This document shows positions 45,431-53,610 of a stretch of 64,000 nucleotides of DNA, piece by piece (positions within the stretch are counted from its first letter, which is position 1; each line of letters opens with the position of its first letter). The translations under genes and the position numbers were made by a program. The stretch is from Hyphomicrobiales bacterium (GTDB taxonomy: Bacteria; Pseudomonadota; Alphaproteobacteria; Rhizobiales; Rhizobiaceae). The stretch lies in contig UCIA01000006.1 in NCBI GenBank assembly GCA_900472295.1, positions 64,527 to 128,526 on the forward strand, written 5' to 3'. The notes beneath the pieces were generated by a model. The model was not told where the DNA came from. It did no database searches and worked only from the letters and a program-made list of their open reading frames with translations.

Positions 45431-46267
45431 ATGACGACGATGAGCGTTGCCGAGTATGCCCGCGATTGTGCAGCCCAGGGCCTGCGCGGCGACTATTCGG
45501 TGTGCCGGTCCGACTTCACCGTGGCGCAAGGCTATGACTACAGCGCCGAGGAACAGGCGGTGTGGCGCACGCTGTGCGACCGCCAGACCAAACTGACGCA
45601 GAAGCTGGCGCATCATTCCTATCTCGACGGCGTCGCCACGCTCGGCCTGCTCGACAAGATCCCGGATTTCGGCGCGGTCTCGGACAAGCTGCGCAAGCTG
45701 ACCGGCTGGGAGATCGTCGCCGTGCCAGGCCTCATTCCGGCCGCGCCCTTCTTCGACCATCTCGCCAACCGGCGCTTCCCGGTGACCAATTGGCTGCGCA
45801 CCAAGGAAGAGCTCGACTACATCGTCGAGCCCGACATGTTCCATGACTTCTTCGGCCATGTGCCCATCCTGACGCAGCCGGTGTTTGCCGATTTCATGCA
45901 GATGTATGGCGAGAAGGCCGAGAGCGTGATTGCGCTGGGCGGCGATGAGATGATCACGCGGCTCTACTGGTACACTGCCGAATACGGCCTGATGCAGGAG
46001 AAGGATCAGCCGCTGAAAGCTTTCGGCGCCGGGCTGATGTCATCCTTCACCGAATTGCAGTTCGCCGTCGACGCCGAGGAAGCGCACCATGTGCCTTTCG
46101 ACCTCGAAACGGTGATGCGCACCGGCTACGAGATCGACAAGTTCCAGCGCGCCTATTTCGTGCTGCCGTCCTTCGACGAGCTGCGCGACGCTTTCCAGAC
46201 CGCTGATTTCAAGGCGATCGTCGCCCGCCGCAAGGGCCAGCCGGCGCTCGACCCCTCGACTGTGTAG
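45431..46267 (+). CDS. phhA: Phenylalanine 4-monooxygenase
   Basis: PhhA hydroxylates phenylalanine to tyrosine with a pterin cofactor and non-haem iron. The 278-residue length is typical of bacterial enzymes, which lack the regulatory domain. The iron ligands are H138 and H143 in FHDFFGHVP and E184 in YTAEYGL. GGGAGAAG precedes the ATG. An Lrp-type regulator is divergent. A pterin dehydratase gene is not seen nearby. Confidence 0.96.
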   Translation: MTTMSVAEYARDCAAQGLRGDYSVCRSDFTVAQGYDYSAEEQAVWRTLCDRQTKLTQKLAHHSYLDGVATLGLLDKIPDFGAVSDKLRKLTGWEIVAVPGLIPAAPFFDHLANRRFPVTNWLRTKEELDYIVEPDMFHDFFGHVPILTQPVFADFMQMYGEKAESVIALGGDEMITRLYWYTAEYGLMQEKDQPLKAFGAGLMSSFTELQFAVDAEEAHHVPFDLETVMRTGYEIDKFQRAYFVLPSFDELRDAFQTADFKAIVARRKGQPALDPSTV

Positions 46268-46286
46268 AACGTCCTGAAAACCGCTT

Positions 46287-46306
46287 GAGGCCCCTCTGAG
46301 GGCCTC
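46287..46306. terminator. Hairpin between phhA and the GMC oxidoreductase gene
   Basis: GAGGCCC-CTCTGA-GGGCCTC has 7-bp arms and lies between convergent genes. No T run follows, so it is a weak candidate. Confidence 0.45.
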
Positions 46307-46332
46307 GCGCCGACAGATCGGAGCGAAACAAT

Positions 46333-47772
46333 CTAGACGGTGATGATCTTGCTGAGATGATCGCCAAGCCGGCAGGCAAGTGCTGTGATCGTCGTCGTCG
46401 GGTTGCATTCGCCCGAGGTGCAGAACACCGATGAGCCGCCGACATAGAGGTTGTTCATGCCGTGCACCTTGCAGTTGGCATCAACCACGCTTTTGCTCAC
46501 ATCGGTGCCCATGCGGGTGCCCCCCATATGGTGATGGCCGGCCGTTTCCTCGTTGGTCGGATAGTCTTGGCCATTGGCAATCCAGTCGGCCATGCGCACC
46601 CGGCCGAGATCCTTCTGGATGAGCGTCGTGCCGAACAGCCTCAGTCCCTCCAGCAAGGTGCGGCGTTCCAGCTCCGACTTTTTCCAGTGCAGTTCGATGC
46701 GCGGCACACCGGCATGGTCGACATCGGTTTTCGACAATTCGATCTGGTTCGAGGCCTTCGGCGCCTGCTCCCAGGTCACATAGAGCTGGGCGGCGCAGCG
46801 CAGGTTCAGGCTGAGCTGGTAGGCCACCCATTCGGCGGCCTCAGGCGCGGTGCAGGCAAGATCGGCAATCAGGCTCTTGACGCCCGCATAAGGCGTCTCG
46901 ATCAAGCGGATGCCGAAATTCATGATCTGCAGGCGCTCCATCGCGGCAAGCGTCGGCGAGAAGAACGCCTCGTTGGTGGCATCGACTTCGAACTCGCTGT
47001 AGTCGGTGAGGATGGCGTTGCCGCCTTCAAAAGTCGGATGTTCCATCCAGTAGCGGCCGAGTGCTGTCGCGTTCGGCACAACGCCGCCATTCGAGCGCTG
47101 GTTCGACCACAGAAGCAGCCGTGAATTCTCCAGCCCACCGGTGCATGCGATGAAATAATCGGCACCGAAAGCGCCGGCATCCTGGCCGTTCGACCACAGC
47201 CTGGCGCCGGTCACGCGCTTGCCATCGCCGGCGAGTTCGGTGGCATAGGTGTTGAGCACGAGCGCGATGTTTTTGCTCTTGTCGAGCTCGTCGGCGAATT
47301 TCTCGCCAAAGCGCACCGCTGGGCTTTTGATCAACTGTACCCAGCGTATGTCGTCCGAAATTGGCACATCGGGCCGGAAATCGGGAAGCTCGAGGATGTC
47401 GTGGACCTCGGGCAGATAGGGCTCGATGTCGGTCCGGGCGATCGGCCAGCCAGTGTCCGGCGCCCAGGCCTTGGGCTCGAAATCCTGTTTGTCGAGCACG
47501 CGGCACCAGCCGGCCCAATGGTTTGAGGAACCGCCCATGAAGCGCAACCGGGTGATGTCGAGATCGAAATAGGGATCGCCGACAGTGGAGCCGCGGTAGA
47601 AATCCTGCGATTCGTCGCTGAATTCGCGTGCGCCTGCCTCGAACACCACAACCGGGATGCCGGCGGCGCCAAGCTTCCTGGCTATGGTGATCCCTGCTGG
47701 CCCGGAGCCGAGAATGCAGACCTTGGGCTTGAAATCCGTAGCGCGAAACGCGTCATAGCTGTCGAAGATCAT
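46333..47772 (-). CDS. GMC-type oxidoreductase, large subunit
   Basis: This 479-residue FAD enzyme has the dinucleotide motif GSGPAG (22-27) and a C-terminal GMC_oxred_C domain with the active-site histidine region AGHHHMGGTRMG and ECNPTTTITALACRL. Related enzymes oxidise sugars, alcohols or sterols, often as periplasmic dehydrogenases passing electrons to a cytochrome. It has no signal peptide. Its start overlaps the stop of a 56-residue Tat-signal gene by four bases. Confidence 0.92.
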   Translation of the reverse strand: MIFDSYDAFRATDFKPKVCILGSGPAGITIARKLGAAGIPVVVFEAGAREFSDESQDFYRGSTVGDPYFDLDITRLRFMGGSSNHWAGWCRVLDKQDFEPKAWAPDTGWPIARTDIEPYLPEVHDILELPDFRPDVPISDDIRWVQLIKSPAVRFGEKFADELDKSKNIALVLNTYATELAGDGKRVTGARLWSNGQDAGAFGADYFIACTGGLENSRLLLWSNQRSNGGVVPNATALGRYWMEHPTFEGGNAILTDYSEFEVDATNEAFFSPTLAAMERLQIMNFGIRLIETPYAGVKSLIADLACTAPEAAEWVAYQLSLNLRCAAQLYVTWEQAPKASNQIELSKTDVDHAGVPRIELHWKKSELERRTLLEGLRLFGTTLIQKDLGRVRMADWIANGQDYPTNEETAGHHHMGGTRMGTDVSKSVVDANCKVHGMNNLYVGGSSVFCTSGECNPTTTITALACRLGDHLSKIITV

Positions 47773-47939
47773 GCCAGGTCGCTCCGCTTCAGGATCCAGC
47801 CATTGACCACGACGATCTCGTCGAGGTCCGCTTGGGCACTGTCGCTATCGGGCAGCTTGCGAAACAGCTGCAACGCCGGCATCGCAATCAGCGCCTGCAC
47901 CATGGTGCGGCGCGATATCTTTTTTATGAAGAAACTCAT
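47769..47939 (-). CDS. Small Tat-signal protein coupled to GMC oxidoreductase
   Basis: This 56-residue protein begins MSFFIKKISRRTMVQALIAM: twin arginines R10 and R11 followed by a hydrophobic stretch, as in a Tat signal or anchor. About 30 acidic/mixed residues follow. It looks like a much shortened version of the small (gamma, subunit 3) partner of gluconate- and fructose-dehydrogenase-type GMC enzymes, whose Tat signal carries the large subunit out. The ATGA overlap with the GMC gene supports co-translation. The open frame upstream is not protein-like. Confidence 0.72.
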   Translation of the reverse strand: MSFFIKKISRRTMVQALIAMPALQLFRKLPDSDSAQADLDEIVVVNGWILKRSDLA

Positions 47940-48127
47940 GACACGTCTTTCGATGGGGCTTCGATCCACGCATGGCGTTCCCTGAACGGCACACGTGCCG
48001 GCCAGACAGGCCATTTCCGTGCCAAGCCTAGCCTCTAAACGGGTTACAACCGGGTAAACGGTGCGGTTGCGTGGAAACAATGTTAGCAAATCCTTAGCGA
48101 CCAGGCACGGGACGTTTGCGCCGTGCC

Positions 48128-48889
48128 TCAGGCCGCTTCGGATATATCCCGGTCGAGGATCGACAGGTTGCGGCCGCGGTGCTTGGCCTCGTAGAGCCGG
48201 CGGTCGGCGGCGCGCATCAGGTCCGAAACATTGGCGTCTTCCGCGCAGGTGATGCCGCCGATCGAGACGGTCAGCGGCACCGTGCGCTCGTCTACCGGAC
48301 GGAAGCGAATCAGCTCGACTTCGCGGCGAATGCGCTCGGCGACCCGCTTGGCTTCGGCCTCCGTCGCACCGACCAGGAAGGCGCCAAACTCCTCGCCACC
48401 GATGCGGCCGAGCACGTCGCCGCTGCGCACGCCGCGCTCGATGGCGCTGGCGATCAACAGCAGCGCGTCATCTCCGGTCAGATGGCCGAAACTGTCGTTG
48501 ATCGACTTGAAATGGTCGGCGTCGATGATCAGCAGCGCACCGCGATCGGATTTGCGCCGCGAGCCATCCAGCGCGGCAAAGAAGCTCTCGCGGTTGAGCA
48601 TGCCGGTCATGTCGTCGCGGCTCGCCTTCTCCGAGAGACGCCGATGCGCGGCGGCGAGCTGGGCATGTGCGCGGGCAAGGTCGCGATGCGCGCATTTCAG
48701 CCTGTCGCTCTGCCAGAAAGTGCTGGCGCAGGCGATCCAGGCGAGCACCAGCGGGCAAACCGTGGATGTCAGCCAGACGGTGCGGTCGACCGTAAAACCC
48801 AAGGCGGGAATGATGATCAGTGTCAGCAAAAGCGAGACGGCTACCGAGCCGAACGCGACGGCGGCGGACTTTAAAATTATGCGACTCAT
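48128..48889 (-). CDS. Diguanylate cyclase (GGDEF), membrane-bound
   Basis: This 253-residue protein makes cyclic di-GMP. Two membrane helices (about 5-30 and 38-58) and a coiled coil (about 63-90) lead to a GGDEF domain with active site GGEEF (164-168). The inhibitory I-site RSGD (155-158) is five residues before it, so product inhibition is expected. GGGAG six bases before the ATG at 48889 supports the start. The stop codon lies within an AGGCACGG/CCGTGCCT hairpin (48103-48128). Confidence 0.93.
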   Translation of the reverse strand: MSRIILKSAAVAFGSVAVSLLLTLIIIPALGFTVDRTVWLTSTVCPLVLAWIACASTFWQSDRLKCAHRDLARAHAQLAAAHRRLSEKASRDDMTGMLNRESFFAALDGSRRKSDRGALLIIDADHFKSINDSFGHLTGDDALLLIASAIERGVRSGDVLGRIGGEEFGAFLVGATEAEAKRVAERIRREVELIRFRPVDERTVPLTVSIGGITCAEDANVSDLMRAADRRLYEAKHRGRNLSILDRDISEAA

Positions 48890-49064
48890 CGCTGGCTCCC
48901 ACTGAACCATCTCTGTGCCAGCAAGCCCTGAAGGGCACCTTTCCGTGATGGTTAAAATTTGAATGGTGAGCCCATTTTTACAACTCTAGATGCATACAGG
49001 TTGTGGATAAGTCTGACATCAGAAAGGGGTTCGAACGGCAGATATTTCATGCCATAAGGACGCC

Positions 49065-49790
49065 ATGACCACGCTGCCCGATCCCTCCCGTTTCGCCCAT
49101 GTCACCGACTGGGTGTTCGACCTCGACAACACGCTTTATCCGCACCATTCGAATCTGTTTTCGCAGATCGACGTCAAGATGACGGCCTATGTCGGAGAAT
49201 TGCTGACGCTGCCGCGTGACGAGGCGCGCAAGCTGCAGAAAGAGCTCTATCTCGAATACGGCACGACGCTGAACGGGCTGATGACGCGCCACGGCATCGA
49301 CCCCGACGACTTCCTGGAAAAGGTGCACGACATCGACTATTCGTGGCTGGTGCCGGATCCGGTGCTGGGCACCGCCATCCGCCAGCTTCCCGGCCGCAAG
49401 TTCATCTTCACCAATGGCGATCGCAGGCACGCCGAGCGCACCGCGCGCCAGCTCGGCATACTCGATCATTTCGACGACATTTTCGACATTGTCGCCGCCG
49501 GGCTGAATCCCAAGCCGGCGCGCCAGACCTACGAGAAGTTTGCCGAACTGCACGCCGTCACCGGCCACAATGCGGTGATGTTCGAGGACCTCGCCCGCAA
49601 CCTGACGGTGCCGAAATCGCTGGGCATGACCACGGTGCTGATCGTGCCGCGCAATTTCGAACCGACCTTTTCCGAGATATGGGAACGCGATCCGGCCAAT
49701 GAGGACGACGTCGATTTCGTGACCGACGATCTCGCGGGGTTTCTCACCGCGATTGTGGAGGCGGTAGGGGAAGAGGAATTGGAGAAATGA
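49065..49790 (+). CDS. Pyrimidine 5'-nucleotidase (HAD family, SDT1-like)
   Basis: This 241-residue HAD hydrolase has motif I FDLDNTLYP (nucleophile D19, acid D21), motif II IFTNGD (T/S in FTNG), and motif III/IV with the PKPARQTYEK and FEDLARNL segments. It matches the SDT1/pyrimidine 5'-nucleotidase group that dephosphorylates UMP and CMP. The ATG follows weakly from TTTCATGCCATAAGGACGCC. Its last codons merge with a tandem repeat array. Confidence 0.9.
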   Translation: MTTLPDPSRFAHVTDWVFDLDNTLYPHHSNLFSQIDVKMTAYVGELLTLPRDEARKLQKELYLEYGTTLNGLMTRHGIDPDDFLEKVHDIDYSWLVPDPVLGTAIRQLPGRKFIFTNGDRRHAERTARQLGILDHFDDIFDIVAAGLNPKPARQTYEKFAELHAVTGHNAVMFEDLARNLTVPKSLGMTTVLIVPRNFEPTFSEIWERDPANEDDVDFVTDDLAGFLTAIVEAVGEEELEK

Positions 49791-49960
49791 AGAATTGAGG
49801 AACTGAGGAACTGAGGAACTGAGGAACTGAGGAATTGAGGAATTGAGGAATTGAGGAATTGAGGAATTGAGGAATTATCAGGCCCGCTTTTTCTCCAATT
49901 CCTCAGTTCTTCAATTCTTCATTTCCCATTTCTTCAATTCTTCAATTCCCATTCCAGCCC
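49772..49960. repeat. Inverted repeat enclosing the 8-bp tandem array
   Basis: GAGGAATTGGAGAAA at 49772-49786, within the end of the nucleotidase gene, is the exact complement of TTTCTCCAATTCCTC at 49890-49904. Further related CTTCAATT / AATTGAAG words continue to about 49950. The stop codon of the gene lies just after the left arm. Confidence 0.85.
49797..49876. repeat. Ten tandem 8-bp repeats
   Basis: Four copies of GAGGAACT are followed without spacing by six copies of GAGGAATT, each copy exact. The array starts six bases after the nucleotidase stop codon. Such perfect short repeats change length easily by slippage. Confidence 0.97.
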
Positions 49961-49966
49961 CCAGCG

Positions 49967-50812
49967 CTACTCCCCCAACTTGTAGAACCGGCTGATAATC
50001 CCCCACGCCTCATCCGCGGTGTCGACGAAGTCGATGATGTCCTGGTCGCCGGGCGTGATGGTGCCTTGTTCGGCCAGGAAATCGAGGTCGATCGCCTTCT
50101 TCCAGAACGCCTTGCCGAACAGGATCACCGGCACGCGTTCCATGCGCCCGGTCTGGATCAGGGTCAGGGTCTCGAAGAACTCGTCCATGGTGCCGAAGCC
50201 GCCGGGGAACACGGCCACCGCCTTGGCGCGCATGACGAAATGCATCTTGCGGATGGCGAAATAGTGGAAGTTGAAGCACAGCTCCGGCGTCACATAGGCG
50301 TTGGGCGCCTGCTCGTGCGGCAGGACGATGTTGAGGCCGATCGACGGCGCACCGACATCGTCGGCGCCGCGATTGCCCGCCTCCATGACGCCGGGCCCGC
50401 CGCCGGTGACGACGACGAATTCGCGGTAGTAGGACGTGGCTGACTGCTGCGAGCAGAGGCGGGCAAATTTGCGCGCCTCCTCGTAATATTTGCTGTTTTC
50501 CTCGAGGTTCTTCTTCTGAGTCTCGTTCTTTGCCGCCCAGGCCTCGCCGCCGGGCTCGGGAATGCGCGCGCCGCCAAACAGGATCACCGTCGAGCGGATG
50601 CCGCGCTCGGCCAGGATCATTTCCGGCTTCAGCAGTTCCAGTTGCAAGCGCACCGCGCGCAATTCCCTGCGCGTCATGAAGTCGGGATCGTTCCACGCCA
50701 GACGATAGGTCTCGGCACGCGTCTGCGGCGTATCCGGGACGCTTTTCGAGCGCTCCAGATCCTCGTCCGAATGCGGCAGCGGCGTCCATCCCGCCTTTTC
50801 CATAGGAGTCAT
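49967..50812 (-). CDS. LOG-family (TIGR00730) nucleotide phosphoribohydrolase
   Basis: This 281-residue Rossmann-fold protein has the LOG signature PGGFGTMDEFFETLTL and the nucleotide segment VTGGGPGVMEAGNRGADD. LOG enzymes release free cytokinin or other bases from nucleoside monophosphates; in bacteria they often act in purine recycling. This is a long form with an N-terminal extension of about 80 residues. The start at 50812 (MTPMEKAGW) is chosen; a GTG at 50887 would add 25 residues. Confidence 0.88.
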   Translation of the reverse strand: MTPMEKAGWTPLPHSDEDLERSKSVPDTPQTRAETYRLAWNDPDFMTRRELRAVRLQLELLKPEMILAERGIRSTVILFGGARIPEPGGEAWAAKNETQKKNLEENSKYYEEARKFARLCSQQSATSYYREFVVVTGGGPGVMEAGNRGADDVGAPSIGLNIVLPHEQAPNAYVTPELCFNFHYFAIRKMHFVMRAKAVAVFPGGFGTMDEFFETLTLIQTGRMERVPVILFGKAFWKKAIDLDFLAEQGTITPGDQDIIDFVDTADEAWGIISRFYKLGE

Positions 50813-50890
50813 ATGCTTTACCCGTCCAAATAATTCACTTGCGCCGTCCCGTGACGCAGCCGCGATTGACCCTCCCCATGCCTTCACATA

Positions 50891-50938
50891 AGCAGGTTCC
50901 GCAAAAGTGTCCTGCCGTTTTGCGACAAGAACCTGCTA
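50891..50938. repeat. Palindromic element upstream of dapD
   Basis: AGCAGGTTC (50891-50899) and GAACCTGCT (50930-50938) are complementary, with an inner CGCAAAA / TTTTGCG pair. It is related in form to the CGGAAAA/TTTTCCG elements elsewhere in the window. Confidence 0.75.
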
Positions 50939-51038
50939 CATGCAAAGACCTGAGCAAACGAAGCATGCCCAGGGTCGGCGCGACTTTCAAAACAGGTTAA
51001 GGCGCTGCCCCTTAACAGCTTGGTAATGGAGCGAATTC

Positions 51039-51893
51039 ATGTCGAAGCCCGATCTGGCGAGCCTCGAAAAGACCATCGAAAAGGCCTTCGAGGAGCGCGA
51101 CACGATTTCGACCGCGACCCGTGGCGAAACACGCGATGCCATCCAGTCGGCGCTCGACCTGCTCGACCGCGGCGCCGTGCGCGTCGCCGAGCGCCAGGAT
51201 GACGGCAAGTGGCACGTCAACCAATGGCTGAAGAAGGCGGTGCTGCTGTCCTTCCGGCTCTTTCCGATGGAGATCATCAAGGGCGGTCCCGGCCAGGCGG
51301 TGTGGTGGGACAAGGTGGCGTCGAAGTTCGACGGCTGGAGCGCCGTCGATTTCGAGCGGGCGGGTTTCCGCGCCGTGCCGCCGGCGATCGTGCGCCGTTC
51401 GGCCTATGTCGCGCCGGGTGCGGTGCTGATGCCGTCCTTCGTCAATGTCGGCGCCTATGTCGATTCGGGCACCATGGTCGACACCTGGGCCTCGGTCGGC
51501 TCCTGCGCCCAGATCGGCAAGAACGTGCATCTGTCGGGCGGCGTCGGCATTGGCGGCGTGCTTGAGCCGATGCAGGCCGGCCCGACCATCATCGAGGACA
51601 ATTGCTTCATCGGCGCGCGCTCGGAAGTGGTCGAGGGCTGCATCGTGCGCGAAGGCTCGGTGCTCGGCATGGGCGTCTTCATCGGCCAGTCGACCAAGAT
51701 CGTCGACCGCGCCACCGGCGAGGTGTTTTATGGCGAGGTGCCGCCGAACTCCGTCGTCGTCGCCGGCTCGATGCCGGGCAAGGCTTTTCCGAACAACGAG
51801 CCGGGCCCGGGCCTCTACTGCGCCGTCATCGTCAAGCGGGTCGACGCCAAGACCCGGTCCAAGACCTCAATCAACGAATTGCTGCGCGATTGA
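51039..51893 (+). CDS. dapD: 2,3,4,5-tetrahydropyridine-2,6-dicarboxylate N-succinyltransferase
   Basis: DapD adds succinyl to tetrahydrodipicolinate in the succinylase branch of lysine and diaminopimelate synthesis. The 284-residue product has an N-terminal helical domain and a left-handed beta-helix of hexapeptide repeats (about 105-225, [20 protein letters not shown] and onwards), with [19 protein letters not shown] near the end. dapE, which acts two steps later, lies 4 kb downstream on the same strand. Confidence 0.97.
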   Translation: MSKPDLASLEKTIEKAFEERDTISTATRGETRDAIQSALDLLDRGAVRVAERQDDGKWHVNQWLKKAVLLSFRLFPMEIIKGGPGQAVWWDKVASKFDGWSAVDFERAGFRAVPPAIVRRSAYVAPGAVLMPSFVNVGAYVDSGTMVDTWASVGSCAQIGKNVHLSGGVGIGGVLEPMQAGPTIIEDNCFIGARSEVVEGCIVREGSVLGMGVFIGQSTKIVDRATGEVFYGEVPPNSVVVAGSMPGKAFPNNEPGPGLYCAVIVKRVDAKTRSKTSINELLRD

Positions 51894-51965
51894 TCTTTTC
51901 TGCAAACGGACGCACCTTCCGCCGGCGCGGCATTCCGTCGCGCTGATTCCGCATGGAGGGGTGAC

Positions 51966-52319
51966 ATGGACTGGAAGTATCTGCTGACAAGCTATGAAGG
52001 CCGTATCAACCGCGCCAAGTTCTGGGCTTGCGTCGGCGTCATATTCGCCGGCGCTATCGTGGCGATGATCATCGACAACATCATCGGCACGACATTCAAC
52101 AACATGCCTTACGGTTTCATCTACTTCATATATGTGATCGCCACGCTCTATTCCGTCTTTGCCGTCTACGCCAAGCGCTGGCATGATCGCAACAAGTCGG
52201 GCTGGTGGACGCTTATCGCGCTGGTGCCGCTCATCGGAGCGATCTGGCTTATCGTCGAACTCGGCATCCTCGAAGGAAACAAGGGCGCCAACCAATACGG
52301 ACCGGATCCGCTTGCCTGA
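51966..52319 (+). CDS. DUF805 membrane protein 1
   Basis: This 117-residue protein has about three or four membrane helices and the DUF805 (YhaH-like) signature: YLLTSYEGRINRAKFWACVG, YAKRWHDRNKSGWW and GNKGANQYGPDPL at the end. Function is unknown. GGAGG before the ATG supports the start. A second DUF805 gene starts inside its last codons. Confidence 0.9.
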   Translation: MDWKYLLTSYEGRINRAKFWACVGVIFAGAIVAMIIDNIIGTTFNNMPYGFIYFIYVIATLYSVFAVYAKRWHDRNKSGWWTLIALVPLIGAIWLIVELGILEGNKGANQYGPDPLA

Positions 52320-52683
52320 AAAAACAGACCTCATTTGGCTTTTCTTCAAAACCTCAGGCCGCGTCAGCCCCAGTGCGTATGCGCTGGCCGGCCTGCTTTT
52401 GCTGCTTGCCCAGTTTTTCCCGCTTTACCAGTTAACCAGACTGGAGCCCGGCACCGCAAATAGCCAGGTTTGGGCCACTGTGTTCTGGACCGTGTTGCTG
52501 ATTTCAACCTGGTCGAGCTTCGCGGTGACGGCAAAGCGCTTCCATGATTTCGGCAAGCCGACCTACTACGCGTTGATCTCTCTCATCATCGGCCCGATTC
52601 TTCTTCTCATTCTAGCCTGCTTCAGCAGCGATCCTGGGCCTAATCGCTACGGCCGGCACACCAATGCTCCTTCACAACCCTGA
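52312..52683 (+). CDS. DUF805-like membrane protein 2 (TTG start)
   Basis: This is a shorter-motif relative of the preceding protein, about 123 residues with four hydrophobic segments. It keeps GRVSPSAYALAGLLLLLAQ, TAKRFHDFGKPTYYALISL and the ending DPGPNRYG. The only plausible start is TTG at 52312, overlapping the upstream stop by eight bases, so translation is probably coupled. The pair looks like an old tandem duplication. Confidence 0.75.
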   Translation: MPEKTDLIWLFFKTSGRVSPSAYALAGLLLLLAQFFPLYQLTRLEPGTANSQVWATVFWTVLLISTWSSFAVTAKRFHDFGKPTYYALISLIIGPILLLILACFSSDPGPNRYGRHTNAPSQP

Positions 52684-52704
52684 GGGTCGCCCGGATATCT
52701 CGCC

Positions 52705-53475
52705 ATGCGCTACCGCACGCTTGATCCGAAACTGATCATCGACACCGCCGAGCGGCTGGAGGAGCGCGTCGCCGAGCGTTTTCCCGAGGCCGGACTGCGC
52801 GGCGTCGCCGCCGAACTGGTGTCGCTGTCGCGCGACCTGGCCAAGGCGGCGCAAACGCTCGAAGCGCCGATCTGGTGGCTGCGCGGCGCCATCGTCGCCG
52901 CTGTTGCCGCCGGCGCGCTGATCTTCCTGTTCGTCGGCACCATCCTGCCGCTCATCCACATCTCCCAGGCCGACGACGCGGTGCAGTCGGTGCAAGGCAT
53001 CGAAGCCACGATCAACATGATCATCCTTGCCGTGCTCGGCCTGCTGGCGCTGATCCGCACCGAGGAGCGCATCAAGCGCAAGCGGGTGTTTCGCCAGCTG
53101 CATGGGCTGCGATCGCTGATCCATGTCATCGACATGCACCAGCTGACCAAGGATCCGGCAGCTCTTTCGGCCAATTTCAGGCCGACCGCGCACTCGCCGG
53201 CGCGCATCACCAATGCCGCGGACCTGGCGCGCTACCTCGATTATTGCTCGGAAATGCTGTCGATCACCGGCAAGATCGCGGCGCTGTTTGCGCAATCGGT
53301 CAATGACGACGTGGTCATCGACGGCGTCAACGACATCGAAAACCTGTCGTCCAACCTGTCGCGCAAGATCTGGCAGAAGATCACGCTGATCGAGAACCAC
53401 CCGGCGGCGCAACCGCTTCCGACGTCGGGCCCGGCGAACAAAACGCCGGCTCCCAGGCGCGCACCAAAGCTGTAA
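52705..53475 (+). CDS. Hypothetical two-helix membrane protein, 256 aa
   Basis: I do not recognise this family. A soluble N-terminus (about 1-55, with KLIIDTAERLEERVAERFPE) is followed by two membrane helices (about 60-84 and 103-120), then a cytosolic C-terminal half with helical segments (YLDYCSEMLSITGKIAALFA) and a Pro/Ala-rich tail. It starts 21 bases after the DUF805 pair and may be in the same transcript. Confidence 0.78.
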   Translation: MRYRTLDPKLIIDTAERLEERVAERFPEAGLRGVAAELVSLSRDLAKAAQTLEAPIWWLRGAIVAAVAAGALIFLFVGTILPLIHISQADDAVQSVQGIEATINMIILAVLGLLALIRTEERIKRKRVFRQLHGLRSLIHVIDMHQLTKDPAALSANFRPTAHSPARITNAADLARYLDYCSEMLSITGKIAALFAQSVNDDVVIDGVNDIENLSSNLSRKIWQKITLIENHPAAQPLPTSGPANKTPAPRRAPKL

Positions 53476-53610
53476 GGCCGTTCTGCAGCGGTGCCGGCGA
53501 GGTGCCCTGGCAAGCGCGGGAATATTAGCGCACTCAATATCTAAGCGAATCTTAATCAACTTGGCTCAGCATTCCGGCTAAGACTGTGTCGACCGACACG
53601 GAGTGTTCGA

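Noticed and set aside
49797-49876. CRISPR-like repeat array
   Set aside because: Units are 8 bp with no spacers, so this is a simple tandem repeat.
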